Positions 31,039-43,139 of a DNA stretch of 64,000 nt are shown here, one piece after another (position 1 is the first letter of the stretch; each line of letters starts with the position of its first letter). Under the pieces are notes generated by a model that was not told the DNA's origin, searched no databases, and was given only the letters and a program-made list of their open reading frames with translations. Source of the stretch: Hysterium pulicare CBS 123377 (lineage: Eukaryota > Ascomycota > Dothideomycetes > Hysteriales > Hysteriaceae); assembly GCA_000467715.1 (NCBI GenBank), contig AJFK01000318.1, positions 124,001 through 188,000 on the forward strand, written 5' to 3'. The position numbers were made by a program, and so were the translations under genes.

Positions 31039-31508
31039 TAGGGGCTTTCGAGATGATGTATGCGGATAGAGCATGGCGTTAAGGTTCTTTTCTTTGGCAT
31101 TATGATACCCTATCAAAATACGGAGCATTTTGAACTCACTTGGGACGATTGCTTTTCTGGTTCTTTCAATAGAACTTCTGTCTAGGCTCAAGCAGATGTG
31201 CAAAAGGCATGGTTCATTTTTAAGATGGGGATCAAAGCTCTACCGAGCATTCAACTAACTCATAACGCTGTGAGTAATGTTCGTAGAATATCATGCCAAG
31301 ACATTAGACGCGCGGATAAGCATGACTCGTGTGAGCTGCAAGGTCCGCTCTTTCACCATCGCATTCACTTAGCATTCTTCTTTGCGCTTCACATACCCGC
31401 GCTGGTCGCAACACAACAATTCGTAATACCTGCGCAAGTTTTGTAATCTGCACCCGATCTATTCATACCGCAAAACTCACAATCTTCAATTCCTTTCACA
31501 GCCTCACA
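31039..31508. other. Intergenic region between zinc-ribbon-like gene and MED1
   Basis: Nothing gene-like seen; it should include the MED1 promoter. Confidence 0.5.
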
Positions 31509-33626
31509 ATGGCGACGCCGACGCCCTCGACAAACACGCCGCAAAAGCACCTCCCCGCCTTCTCTTCACCTCTACCACGGTCAGGGCCCGGCGTGATCAA
31601 TTACGATTCACCTGCTGCCCTCGGGCTTTCATTAGAAGGAGGTGTGGGCATGGGCATAAGCATGAGCGGCTTGAGCGGGCTCGGCTTAGGAGTTAGCTCA
31701 ATGGGAGGCAGAGGGAATGACGACGACCAGAGACGAAAGCTGGAGAATATTCTTGCGACGCTCCAAGCAAAGACTTGGAGGGTAAGCGAGGCAGGAATCA
31801 AGCAGTTGTGTAAGAAAGAGGAGCTAGAGTTCATGCAGGACGTGCCATCGAACCAATTGGCTATTGGAATTGGGGCGGAAATGGTTGTGGATGTGAGTTG
31901 AAGTCTAGTCACGGTGCAATGTCTCAGGAGCTCAGGAGAATGTGTTATGTGTTCTAATACCATATAGCTCAACGTCAAGAACGACATCGTAGAAACTGTA
32001 GCCCTGACCATCAACCAAAACAAATCAGGACACATCTTTGGTGAAACGGGATCAAAGGTCCTTCTCAATGACTTATCACCGCTTCCGGGAATGCCGAGGA
32101 TCAATCTCTCTCTCGAGCGTTTTGCGAACAATCTAGACAGACTGGCACGAATGGACAGACTTAGTACACCCGAGGTCAATTGCTTTAACGCCTTGTACGG
32201 AGTCTACATTTGTCTAAGGAAGTTATTCGAGCATGAAAAGAGGATGGCACAGGCATTATTTGACGCCTCATCGCCCGATGTGAACATCAAAGCAGAGAGG
32301 GAAGCGCTGTGTAAAAAGAGTGGGCGACCGCGGATGAACGCTGGTAATCGCCTTGGCTTCGCGCTGGAATACTGGATGGATCGACGCCATATCCTACCAA
32401 AGTCTTCTCAAACGGAGCAGAAAACTCCTGTCGAGAAGGATACGTCCAAAATGGATATTGATAGTGACAACCAAAGTGACGATGAAGACCCCGACACAAA
32501 CAAAATCTACTCCCTCGTCATAGAGTGCGAAGCCTCTCCCGCATCCATGTACCCACCCATCCGCGTATCTGACGCCTGGATCTCCCCCGAAATCGAAAAG
32601 ACGGCGGATCCAGATAACATCTTCGGAGGGCCCAGCATAGATTGGCTAGATCCGCCTCCCACATACCTCTCTTCCGCAGGCCCCGAAGAGCACGATCCCA
32701 TGAATCTGGATACCACGGCTGGAAGGTTACCGAATGTCCGCTTCGTAGCCAAACTAAACCCGCCGTTGGTTGTCCCGCTCTCAGTAGCCGTCAACATTCT
32801 CCAATCACTCGGGAACCAAATCCCCAGCGATATCCAAGCGGCTACATTTGTCGGACTGGCGCTGAGGCCAGGGGAAGCGGATCCAGGCGCCACAGGTCTA
32901 GCGGGAGAGTTTACGCAAGAGATACGAAGCGAGAATACAGTTCTTGTAGTGGGGAAAGATGGGAAGGAAGAAGAGCGACGACACAGCAATTCGATGTACG
33001 TCCCGAAAACGGATTACGCACGCACGCTCGAGGAACTACCGTTCCAGCACCCGAGACAGCTGGTTGAGATGTTGCCAACGCTGAGACAATACGCCTTTTT
33101 GACTTCGTTGCTTCAAGGGACTTTCTTACCTTCTACCTCTTCTTCCAACACAACAGCTACTACGAATCCTATCTCCTCCTTAGATCCACCACCCCTCCAA
33201 ATCGACCTCCAACTCAACTACATCCAACCAACCCCCCGCCTCACAATGCACCTCCCCCATCCCTCTTCCTCCCCCACCTCTTCTTCCTTCTCAGACTCCG
33301 GAATCGACCTCCTCTCCTCTCTCGACGACATCCTCTCGGCCTCAGATCCTAAACCCCCAATTAAACTCGCCATCCATGTGCTAGCGAACGCGCACTTGAT
33401 GGTTGGAGAACAGAACGTCGTTCCAGACCAGACTGCCTCTTCTTCCTCTGAGACGGAGAGGAAAGAAGACGCGGATGGAGATGCGGAGGTTAAGGATGCG
33501 GAGACGGCGGCGGAGAAGGAAGTCGGGAGGCAGGCGCTTGTAGAGAAGATTGCTAAGAGTCTGGATGTTTGTGGGGATATTGGGGTTTGGGCTGAGTGGA
33601 TTAGGAGATGGGCTGCGGGGATGTGA
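31509..33626 (+). CDS. MED1: Mediator of RNA polymerase II transcription subunit 1
   Basis: Two exons (31509-31892, 31968-33626) join in phase to 680 residues. After a Gly/Ser-rich leader comes the fungal Med1 domain: KLENILATLQAKTWRVSEAG, then INLSLERFANNLDRLARMDRL, VNCFNALYGVYICLRKLFEH, and an acidic linker (MDIDSDNQSDDEDPD). The middle domain continues with YSLVIECEASPASMYPPI, VRFVAKLNPPLVVPLSVAVN and FQHPRQLVEMLPTLRQYAFL. The order and spacing match Pezizomycotina Med1, a subunit of the Mediator middle module in the nucleus. The C-terminus ends in an acidic stretch followed by a short predicted helix. Confidence 0.9.
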
Positions 33627-35121
33627 GAAGGGGGCTGATTGTGTGGAGAGTGGGCAGGTTTCTCGAACTTGTGGGATCGAATTAACTACTGAGTTCTTTC
33701 TCCAACCTTTAAATTTACCCAGGAAGTTTTCTTCTTTAGATTATACCCGCTGCCGAGCTGCGTTGTGTTTGGCAGACAGGCAGCCAGACACCAGGATAAA
33801 CCATGAAACTGTATCATCATATTAAAGGTACACAGAGATCACTGCAGCATTGGAAGCCACCATTAGAAATTCGAATCTTCAAATTTCATACCCCTTCGTT
33901 TACAAACCCTCCACACCCCTTCACAGTTCCCATTTCCGTCTCATCAACCAACTCAGTCATCCTCGCCTCATCGAACGTCCGCATCGATGATCTCCACTTA
34001 AGCCAGTAACCTATCGCTAGCGACGCCATGAACGTGGGTGAGGCTAATACAGTCAGCGTTAGGGCTAAGTAGATACTTTTTGTCGAGACGAGTCAGATTG
34101 GCATTGCTATAGTAAATGGAAGTGGAAGTGAGAGGTGTCGCTTGTGGTTGGGAGGTGAGAGAGTCTAGGTTGGGGAGGGACTTGATGATCTGGGTGAGGG
34201 TTTGGCATGGCTGGCTTTGCATTCATCCTCGTCCGTCTTGACAATGCTCGCTATCATTGATTTCCCTTGAATGCAGCGGTTGGGTTTGTAGCGTGGCAAG
34301 GTATCTTGACTGGCATCCGGAGGCGTACTTCAATGGGCCCCTGAACGGGTCAACCCACAGTGGGCCGGAGCTTTAGTAAATACTTTTTCATCACCACTTA
34401 CATATTTCAGGAGCAGCAATGATACATGGTGAGTTGCAGAGCAAGGCTTGTCATTTGCAGCTAGATCAAAAGCGTATGAGAATGCATAGAACGCGCCGTG
34501 ACAGCAAACATAAAAGACGACGAAATACCATCAACACAAAAAAGAGAATAAACCAAGCCACCAAAAACGATCCAACACCCTAAAATGAATTGAAAAAAAG
34601 ATAGGTAAATAACTGATTCGACCGCGAAGCAAGCTAGATCTGCAAAGACCAGCAAGTCAACCACGGCGAACCTCCAATTTTGCTCATCAACATCAGATCG
34701 CGTGGCAGCGCTGCCAATAAATTTGTCATGGTCTTCATCAACATTTGAAAGCAAAGAAGCCGAAATGCTAGAGCAAGAACGCAGTCTGAAAAGTGTCGAG
34801 ATAGCCAACCCATTAGTTTTCGCTGAACGCTTCAATGCCGTCGCTATGCTTGCCGCCGAAATCTTTTTGAAGGAGAGACGTGAATCGTTACAATTGGTCC
34901 CCCGTGGGCCAGAGAAAAGGACAGTTTGAAGGTCGATATGGAATGCTGCATGATTGAAAGGAAGATGTCGCTGATGTCGTTCATGAGATCGTGAGTCGTA
35001 ATTAGGTCGTTATAATCGTTTTGGTATATCGGGAGCCTGAGCTCTTCAAATCTTAATTCGTGAATTGTTATGGTTTTTGATGCCTTGATGTTCCATACGT
35101 GGAATTATTTGGCGACTTTCG
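33627..35121. other. Intergenic region, 3' of MED1
   Basis: No recognisable gene. A hydrophobic open frame on the minus strand (34461-34835) starts without good context and is not considered coding. The right part is probably the 3' UTR of the dsRBD-like gene. Confidence 0.4.
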
Positions 35122-35903
35122 TCATTGTTTAACAGTGGTAACCGTTTTCGCGGAGACAAGAGTTGCACCTCTCGTAAGCCCGGACGGTTCCCCGGCCGCA
35201 GTAGCAGTAGCTACTGGTGGATGACTTGCTGGATCGACGGCTTTGGGAGTCGAGGCCACAATCGCTGCTCCTGGGGCTGTTTCCGCCACTGGTGCTGCTT
35301 GCACTGTCATAGTCATTGGAGGAGCAGGTATTTCTCCTGCCTGTTCCAATGGCTACTGGGAGCCCCTGAATGACGCCTCCTTGACCTGGACGTTGTCCGG
35401 GGTACATGCCATCGTTCACAGAGAAGTTACGACAGATCATGTAAGCACGGGTGGCCGCCGCATTCTTTGCCAGCTCATCCGTCTCGTACTCGACGTCGGT
35501 CGTGTACTCTCGATTGTTCACGCGAACGGTGCAAGTATAACCGTGACGGGTGCGGAAGGTCTGGAAAAGTGGATCGGGCCAGTGACGGCGGTTGCAAAGG
35601 CCTACAAAGATGCTGGTTAGTGAATTGATTACGAAATGGTAGCACGAGGTAACAGCTTAGGAGCATTTCAAGAATTCTTCTACGAAAGGGGCAACATGGG
35701 AGCAAGGGGTGAATGCTCCTGCATCCAGGAACCACACCACAGAATGACAGTGAGCACCTTCATGGCAACCTCAAGGCCAATTGATTCCAGTCTCCACTTA
35801 TTCTAGCTCATTATCGTAAGGCCTCCACGATGGAGGAACCAACGACCGGGAAATCAATAAAAGGGGAGCGGGTCATACCTGTCAGGTACATAATGTAGAA
35901 CAT
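35122..35903 (-). CDS. dsRNA-binding-domain-like conserved fungal protein, splicing uncertain
   Basis: The main exon starts at 35601 after a TTTGTAG acceptor with a CACTAAC branch-like site and encodes LCNRRHWPDPLFQTFRTRHG, TVRVNNREYTTDVEYETDEL, AKNAAATRAYMICRNFSVN and GQGGVIQGLPVAIGTG. Helix, three short strands, then an Ala-rich helix is the dsRBD-like order. A candidate upstream exon (35903-35879, starting ATG, AG/GTATGA donor) joins in phase and adds MFYIMYLTG, which completes the first helix. After about 35340 two frames are possible. The one read through ends at 35129; the other, Pro/Ala-rich, ends at 35122. A second dsRBD-like segment lies upstream on the same strand (36490-36771) and may belong to the same gene. 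Confidence 0.5.
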
Positions 35904-36489
35904 GGTCGATTGGAAGTTTGGCAACGACGACTACCGCAATTGGCGCTGGAATGGATGGCTTGCTGCAAACTGGTAGATCCCAAGTGAAAAGACCTCGAAG
36001 CAATCAGCCCTACTGCCACGCGGTTCGCTGGTGGTGGCGGTATCGGGCCCAAAATGCAATTCGTGGCTCCTGTCGTACAACGGCGGATGCGTTTCGGGGC
36101 TTGACAACTACCAATGTGAGGAATGACAGCTGTCTACGTGGTCGACAAGTGCTATTGAAAAGTGAACAACAGCAAGGGAGAGTGAGTGGCCTGCAGAATA
36201 TGAGTTGGGGGGATGGGGATGGACATATGCCTCCAACAGCGGGACAGAGTGTAATTTATTGCAGTAGCCGAGTGCAGCAGGCATATCTGAATATGCAACC
36301 GCCTCGAGTCCGCCCGCCTTTAGGGTCCGAGAGCAGAATGGAGGTCTGAAATGAATAATCTGCAGGCTCTGTTGCGGCTCTGTAGGAGAGACCCATATTG
36401 ATGTGTTGGCGTGCGTTTTCGCCAGTGAAGACGGGGGTTCCAGAATGTTAGCTACTAGTAGAACACTTCAAACTCCATAAGGCACAGCT

Positions 36490-36771
36490 TCACCGGTCCT
36501 CGCCAGAAGCGCACATCATTTTAATTTGCCACTCAGCTGCAGCAGTAGCGTGATTGACGGCTGGTGATCGGGAAAATAACCCTGTGGGTCGTCCATTAAG
36601 CAGTATTTCGACGTTTAGATCGGCATCTCGCCCGGCCTGATATGGAAGAGTAGACGAAGTACCAGAACTCGGCACGGCTGCACATGAATTGAGCATTGAT
36701 TTGAACATGCTCGTACTCAAATGTCCTATGGCGGCCGCTAATGCAGTGCTGCAATTGGGTAGGGGACGCAC
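36490..36771 (-). CDS. Second dsRBD-like segment
   Basis: Minus-strand frame; an ATG at 36708 gives MFKSMLNSCAAVPSSG, then LPYQAGRDADLNVEILLNGR and FSRSPAVNHATAAAEWQIKM. The pattern of a helix, a strand of alternating hydrophobics with NGR turn, and a final Ala-rich helix resembles a dsRBD. It could be a first domain of the gene whose second domain lies at 35122-35601, or a separate small gene. No in-phase junction between the two was found by eye: the obvious donor (GTGAAG after GAGGACCG) is in phase 2. Confidence 0.4.
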   Translation of the reverse strand: MRPLPNCSTALAAAIGHLSTSMFKSMLNSCAAVPSSGTSSTLPYQAGRDADLNVEILLNGRPTGLFSRSPAVNHATAAAEWQIKMMCASGEDR

Positions 36772-39013
36772 AGCACCGCAACGTCAGATGCTGCAAGCCC
36801 TGTCGAGTGCTCCGTGACCCCGAATGACTGCACGGTCTTGGCTGTGATCTTTGACGGCGATGCTTGGACGAGAGGATGGCACGTAGAGAACGGCATCAGT
36901 GACCACGGCGGGCATCCAAGCTGATCCGGGAAGGGAAAACTGGGACCCAGAGGAAGAGCTTACCTGTTCCGAGGAGGTTCAAGAGCGGGCACCGCGCTTG
37001 GGAGGAGGGATTACTGGAGGGCATGTTGACACGCTATCGTGACTGATGTTGGGTGCAGAACATGGTGGCTTGAGAGGGTGCCTTCGCATCACACCAGGAA
37101 TAGCAGGTTAGCAGGCCATTGCCTGGCTCCCTCGCACCAGGATCAAAGAGGTCATAGAATTGATTGAGCGTTTAACAAAGGCAACGGGGTTTGGTGTTAC
37201 CAGAGATGTCGTTGCAGACCCCGGACGCCCGTGCTCATGCATGCGAGGTGAGTTGGCAGACGCTTGATACTTTGGAGTCGCACTATCTGCGCCATAGACC
37301 CAAACAGGCGACGACCAACGGCTGCTAGCTGTGAGCAATGCTGGCCAGCATGAATCGCTTGCTGGCAAAATCGGGGGGGATCTCTGGACGCTGGTCGAGA
37401 CGGCGGACCATTGCGAGGTTGCTGGCAGTGTCTTGGAGACTCCCCAGCCATTGATCCCTCGCGCTTGGCGAACGGGCCGGGGGTGGAAAAGGCGTTCCTG
37501 AGACATCAATAACAAATATCAAATATCAAGATGGACGATGTAAGGCCATCCTATGGGAGGCCGCCATTCGCCGAACGCTTGCACATATTATCCGAACTGC
37601 CATGCTGCACGCCGTAAACAATATCTGGCCAGATTGGCGATTGGAGGGCTGCGGAGGAGGGGAAAGGCGCTGAGTGAATTGCTTTGCTTGCTGGCAGCAA
37701 TGTGGCTCTTGCTCCGTCATGGCTTCGCATCGCATAGCATTACAGCAGCCGTAGACGGACGGGTGCATCGCTCGATCTGACGAGTGACAAGAGCGTGCGG
37801 CCACGACCCTGCCGCCCACAAGAGCACATATGGGAGCAGTGAGGGAGCACAGGACACAGGGAAGGGGGAAAAGTCACTGCCAGCGCGAGATAGGCGCGCA
37901 GGCATTGGAGAAGGCAGCACTGTGAGTGGATGGCCAGCAGTGGGTACCTTAAGGGGACGTTAGTGAAGAGTCGGGCGAGAGAGGTACATACATGTACATA
38001 CAGCACCAAGACTGGCGAGAGAAGCACCAACGTCTGACGCCGGCCTCAATTCTGGGATAGGAAAAGAGGCTGGTGGAGCTACGCAGAGGGCGGGGTAGGC
38101 TCTGGCAGTTCGGCGATGGTGAGAGCGCTGGACGAAGAGCAGAGGATCTCGCATCGAGATTGAGATTGAGGGAACGTCCGAATGATGCCTGTCTGTCAGG
38201 AATAGAGACACTGTGTGTTACGCGCGGTTGCAAGCCATCTCGAGCAACGGGAGCCTGCGTAATCGAGGGAAAGGCGGTGTGGGAGGTGATGAGCCTTGTC
38301 GACGAGCGACATTCTTCCACCCATGAAACCCGATCCATATATCACCGCCATCCTTCGCCCGATATCAATATCGAAGCTAATAATGGAGAGCAGGACGTCT
38401 CTATTGACTCAATCCCGCCACGACCCACCAGTTCACCTCGCCTCTCTTCGCCAACCACGCCCTGCTATGGCCCGTCAGCCCTGTAAGACCTCCGGCCTCT
38501 CCGCCATCCCGCGATGCCGTGCACTCTGCTCCTTGTGCCACTGCGAGGGCCCGCCGTCGTCCCGGATTCTGCTGCTGTGACCTCGACAATCTAGGATCCA
38601 GTCATGATGCGGGAATTAATTGTGAAGATGCTCTTCGACTACGTCACCGTGTTTGAGGTTGAGGTTGAGGTTGAGATTGAAGCTGGCTATGCACCGCCAC
38701 ATATCCTCGGCGACTGTGGGGGATCTCGGAAACCGAGCCAACACCTCAATGGGAGCTCTATATGTTCTTATGCTCTCTGACATGTCTCACCACCCACGTA
38801 TCACGATCCCCGGTGAGCTTCATCAATAGTAGGGGAACCGAAATGTTCATAGATGGGTCTCCACAGCCTTCCGAACTTCAAAAGCGGAGTAATTCCGTCC
38901 CAATCACCAGACCTTCAACTGGGTGCTCCTGTTATAACTGCGTCGGCCTGGTGCTCCCAGCACACCTTTGAATTGACCTTCCACAGCCAGTCTCCCTATC
39001 GAACTCGATCACC
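36772..39013. other. Long intergenic region of about 2.2 kb
   Basis: Many overlapping open frames of 60-135 codons occur on both strands, none with a domain, hydrophobic signal or consistent splice sites. I see no transposon ends or RNA gene. It may hold the promoter of the dsRBD-like gene and long leaders. Confidence 0.4.
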
Positions 39014-39419
39014 ATGACCAAAATTATCCGCATAACCCTGTTCAAAGTCCCCGACGAATCCCACATCGAGCCCGTCGTCCAAAAATACTCGACTCTAGTC
39101 CAAGATGCCCAAAAAGTACTTGCCTCTTCCTTCCCTATCCCTAGCTCTGCCCATCAGCCAACCTAACCCCCTCTCCCAGGACGGCAAACCCTACATCCTC
39201 GTAGCGCAAGCCTCCCAAACGTACTCAGACCCGCGCAACCAAGGCTTCACGCTCTGTGCCCGCACCATCTTCGCCTCAAAGGAGGATATGGATTATTATG
39301 ATAATGAGTGCAAGGCACACATGGGCATCAAGGAGACTTTGAAAGGGAAGGTTGCCCAGCCGGGAGGGGTCATGATGGTGTATATGGATCATGAAGGGGG
39401 ACCACATGTTCATGGGTAG
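39014..39419 (+). CDS. Dabb (stress-responsive A/B barrel) domain protein
   Basis: Two exons (39014-39115, 39180-39419) join in phase to 113 residues. The sequence starts MTKIIRITLFKVPDE, then IEPVVQKYSTLVQDAQKDGK, YILVAQASQTYSDPRNQGFT and ASKEDMDYYDNECKAHMGIK, the beta-alpha-beta arrangement of small dimeric ferredoxin-like Dabb proteins. The family includes plant stress proteins and olivetolic-acid-cyclase-like enzymes; fungal single-domain members have mostly unknown roles. It is tail-to-tail with the farnesyltransferase gene, 206 bp apart. Confidence 0.85.
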
Positions 39420-39625
39420 AGTAGAGAGATGGGGATAAATTTGGAGGATGGGATTGGGGTAGCGTTCTTGTCAATGCTATGTATGTAAAAGTCGACTTTA
39501 CAGCTCCAAGTTGCTTCTTAGTCAAGTATTGCGGCATGATGCTTTCCAGGAAGACAAGTCACGAAGAGCCCATGTAGTCGCTCAGAACTGTACCAAAGCC
39601 AATCGTCCGTCTGATGAAAGCGCTT

Positions 39626-41359
39626 TCAAAAGCCGTCCTTCTTTGCAAAGAACTCCCTACACTTCTCGGCCTGTCCCCATGGCACAATGAACACCGGGTG
39701 CACAACCTTCGTCTCATCATCCTTATCCCACATTATTCCCTCTTCCTCCTCATTTTCCACCACTTCCCATGCAAACGCAGCCTTCAGCTCTTGGCCCTCA
39801 ACACCAGCGGTCAGGCTTGGATCGAAAGCATAACGATGCTGGGCGGCGCTCAATCCAGCAAGGTTATAGCACGTATGATAGGCATCCGGATGCTTTGATG
39901 GCTTATCCCTCAGCCCACCCTTTTTGGCTTGCGCAGCCGAGAGAATGTATCGAGCTAGAGACGAACGATTCCAGAGGCGTTCGGAAGGCCTTGACTTGGG
40001 TTGCGGGCCAGCCAGGGCAGCTTCAACAAGTGCCCAGCAACTTCCAACCCAGTGACTGTAGCATCCGTCGACGAGCTTATTCGTACGACCACTGTATCCG
40101 CCTTCTGGCCCCATTTGGCGGGATGACATCCACTGGATCAGAGTGTCCATATACAAGTACTTTGGTAGCGTTTCGTACGGCGCCCCCATGATACTCAGAC
40201 ATCCGAGGCCGCAAAATGCGTATGCACCATGTGCTTCGTTGTTGGGCGCCGCAGAGATGCCGCCTTCGTAGGTCTGGCACCGAGAGACCCATTCACCAAG
40301 ATTGTCAAGGAATGTCTTGTGACCTTGAGCCCGTGCTGGAGATTCTGGTGGGAGGTCAAGCGGGAGGTCGAGGAGCGAGATGATAACCATGGCGCAGAAA
40401 GCGCCGCGGATGTCTTCTTCACCACCAGGCGCCATAGTGAAGCCACCATCAGGCTGCTTCATGCTGCCGAGGTAATGCCACCTATATAGTAATGAGATGA
40501 GAATTTGGAGCAACGAACAGTGGGAAGGTGCAATTACATTGCTTTTCGATCTATCATCGAGTATGCCTCTTCGCCGCCGACTATGACGAGGCTGAGGATG
40601 GCTGCATAGGCGGCTGCTAGATGAGGGAGTTGACCATGGCCGCCTCCAAATCCGCCCATGGGATGTTGAGCTGCTGAAAATGTGTATGTAATTCTGTGGA
40701 AGGGTTAGATCGATGAACTATCAAATTGTGCGTTCAAAAGAAGTGAGAACTCATTACAGCGCAGACACAAGATTGATCAAGACGGATACAGTAGCTGGAT
40801 AAAAGAAGACAAGGAAATTCTTGAGGCTTATATAAAGATGGAGAGCAACCTACTGTTCGCGATATTCTGATACATCTTCTCCAAGCGCTGTCAAACCCTG
40901 AAGACTCCAGTACAGAAGCCAGGGCCGTGCAGCATCCATGGCTGCGAATTGTGGTGGATACCGTCCCAATGCATGCTCAAGGAAGGTAACATGCTTCTGA
41001 CGTTGAAGCTTAGGTATGCCATACGAGTTGAGTTCAAATTCGTTAGGATTATCCTCAAGCCACGGTAGGATAGCCTCCAGGGTCTCATCCTGCACATCGG
41101 AGCTGGGTGTCTCTAACTCATCTTTTAGCGGCGTCTGAATGAGGTTCAGATGTGGAAATTTCTCTAATAGAGTCTGGCTGGTGGTAGTCTCCATGTCTTC
41201 GAAGCCTTCTGAATCTGAAAGCTCTTGTATGCGGTCGGAAGGCGTGAGATTTTCCTCCAGCGTCGCTGGAGCTTGTGCCGAAGACTGAGGCGTCGCCATA
41301 GCAGATTTTTTCAGCTTTACCTTTCGACGTTTCTTTCTCAAAGGAATGCGAAGTGGCAT
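39626..41359 (-). CDS. RAM1: Protein farnesyltransferase subunit beta
   Basis: Three exons on the minus strand (41359-40854, 40693-40538, 40481-39626) join in phase to 505 residues. Prenyltransferase alpha-alpha barrel repeats are clear: HPMGGFGGGHGQLPHLAAAY, KQPDGGFTMAPGGEEDIRGA, CQTYEGGISAAPNNEAHGAY and QMGPEGGYSGRTNKLVDGCY. The zinc ligands are the Asp and Cys of LVDGCYSHW and the His of YHTCYNLAG. Together with the alpha subunit it attaches farnesyl to CaaX cysteines of Ras, Rho and mating-factor proteins. Compared with human FNTB it has a long basic, acidic-rich N-terminus; a second ATG at codon 21 could be the start. Confidence 0.94.
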
Positions 41360-41730
41360 CTGTGAGTGGCTGGAGAGCAGGGGTTTGTCGGCTCAGTCGA
41401 TCGCTCGTTGGCTGAAGTCGCTAGTATTGTTCTCAACAATGGTCAGCTTCTGGAAAGGGCTATGTCATTGTTCTCGAAGTATCACAGGCACCCATCACTC
41501 ATAATATGGAGCGTACTGTTTACCATATAATGTGTTTACTTAGAAGACATGTGCGGAGCGAAAGTTCAAGCATGACGTTCGTCAGTGGTGCGACCCTTTT
41601 CGTACTAGCGCTCTCTTGGAGCTAGGTAGCTGTGTAGCATCTTTCACGCTTCTAACACTTCTGCTCCCACCAAATACTTCCACATTCAACTCCTGGCCCC
41701 AATGACGACCAGCCGAAAGCCGGGATTTCA

Positions 41731-42392
41731 CTAGTCGGAAGAACGCACACCGGCCATGCCTGCTAGTTCCTCTCCGAACTCCTGCCCGGCAATTTTCAGC
41801 TCCTTGCAAGGTTGCAACACAAAGAGCATCCTCGTCCACTCAGTCTTGCTATGATTGATCCATTGGTGCATAGTCCCGCGTTGTATCGTCACGTCTCCTC
41901 TCTTCATGGTCCTCTTCTCCCCGCTGTCTAATAAACACTCAATCTACAAGGGTAACCATTAGTTCAGCACCAGCTCTGGCTTCTCAGAAACATACCTCGC
42001 CCTCCAAAACACAACCATAATCCAGGCTCACTGTTCTGTGCATCGCACAAGCTGTGTTTGGCGGAATATCGACATGGCGTAGGACAGTTCCGCCTGAGAC
42101 TACCAGCCCTGGCGCGTTCTCCAAAAACCCTTCATACAGCTTGATATCTTGATCGCTCTCCATGTCGACGGGAAACTCCTTTGTGGTGTAGCTCAGGGCA
42201 AAAGCAATACCATCAGAGTTGGGCTTCATTGGATTCTCCTCGGGGAGTGCATTGGAGAAGATGGCCTTGCCATTGGAGTCGTGGCTTGTGACCTGGTTCG
42301 AGAATGAGCGTACATTCAGCAGAGCCGTCCATCCTCGGAGGATAGCAACCTACATATCGATGAATTGGGGGTAGGGCGCCAACGTGTGCCAT
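41731..42392 (-). CDS. Cupin-2 domain protein
   Basis: Three exons on the minus strand (42392-42354, 42292-41996, 41943-41731) join in phase to 182 residues starting MAHVGALPPIHRYVTSHDSN. The single cupin barrel is seen in GGTVLRHVDIPPNTACAMHR, SLDYGCVLEGEIECLLDSGE and MKRGDVTIQRGTMHQWINHS. The motif 1 and 2 histidines are partly replaced (MHRT then DYG; only the motif 2 MHQW histidine is typical). Such proteins are frequent in ascomycetes and often lie in metabolic loci, but the reaction is unknown. It is divergent from the MFS transporter gene, 747 bp apart. Confidence 0.85.
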
Positions 42393-43139
42393 GTTGAATT
42401 AAATATAATTACTGGAGGAGATTCAGTGGTCAAGATTGGTTGTCCGAATGAATACAGTTTGCCCGCAAGCAAACTGTAGATAGACGAACAAGAGGCAAGT
42501 AGACGCTCGGGCTACATATACCTTATGGTCAATTATCCGGAGCGCAGCTTCAACGTTTAAATGATAGGCTCGATCTACCAGATGCATGTTCGGGCATTAC
42601 AAGCAACTGTTCATTACTGCCGAAGTCCGGCGGGGAAGTGAGACTCCCGAAGATGTGGTTTGCCCCGAACACTATGATGCAAAGTTTAGCAATTGAACTT
42701 GCAATATCATCTACATAGTAAAGCATGAGAAGCATCAATCAACCAGTTATCCAACGCAAGCTCAATACTAAATATAGTCCCGACTCTCCCGTCGTTCATG
42801 CCACGTCCGGACATGATCGGCCAGAAACGATCCCCAAGCAGCAAGCCGAGGCGATCCCCTTTGTACGCCAATCGAGGATGGCCAGGGACGGCGCGTTAGC
42901 CATGCCTGTATCGACATCATTTCTCAATTGAAGTTTTCATAAATGACTCAAATGCTTTCACCAAGACAAATGCCATCTTATATACAATGTGAGCACGAAT
43001 GTGGGCACCGTAGTTCATGCTTCCATTCATCTGCTCAATATCTTCACGATCTCTCCAGGGCCGTCATTATTCCGCGTCTATACCCATCAGTGCTACCAAA
43101 GTACCTTTCCCAAATCCTATCTGATCATAAGTCTTCGAT
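42393..43139. promoter_or_regulatory. Divergent intergenic region between cupin and transporter genes
   Basis: 747 bp between two start codons facing outward. No open frame with coding character. Both promoters must lie here, and co-regulation is possible but not shown. Confidence 0.45.

Noticed and set aside
34461-34835. Hydrophobic minus-strand open frame of 124 codons
   Set aside because: No start context, no homology signal recognised; AT-rich sequence gives hydrophobic translations by chance.
36772-39013. Cluster of open frames of 60-135 codons
   Set aside because: Overlapping on both strands without consistent exon signals; treated as intergenic.
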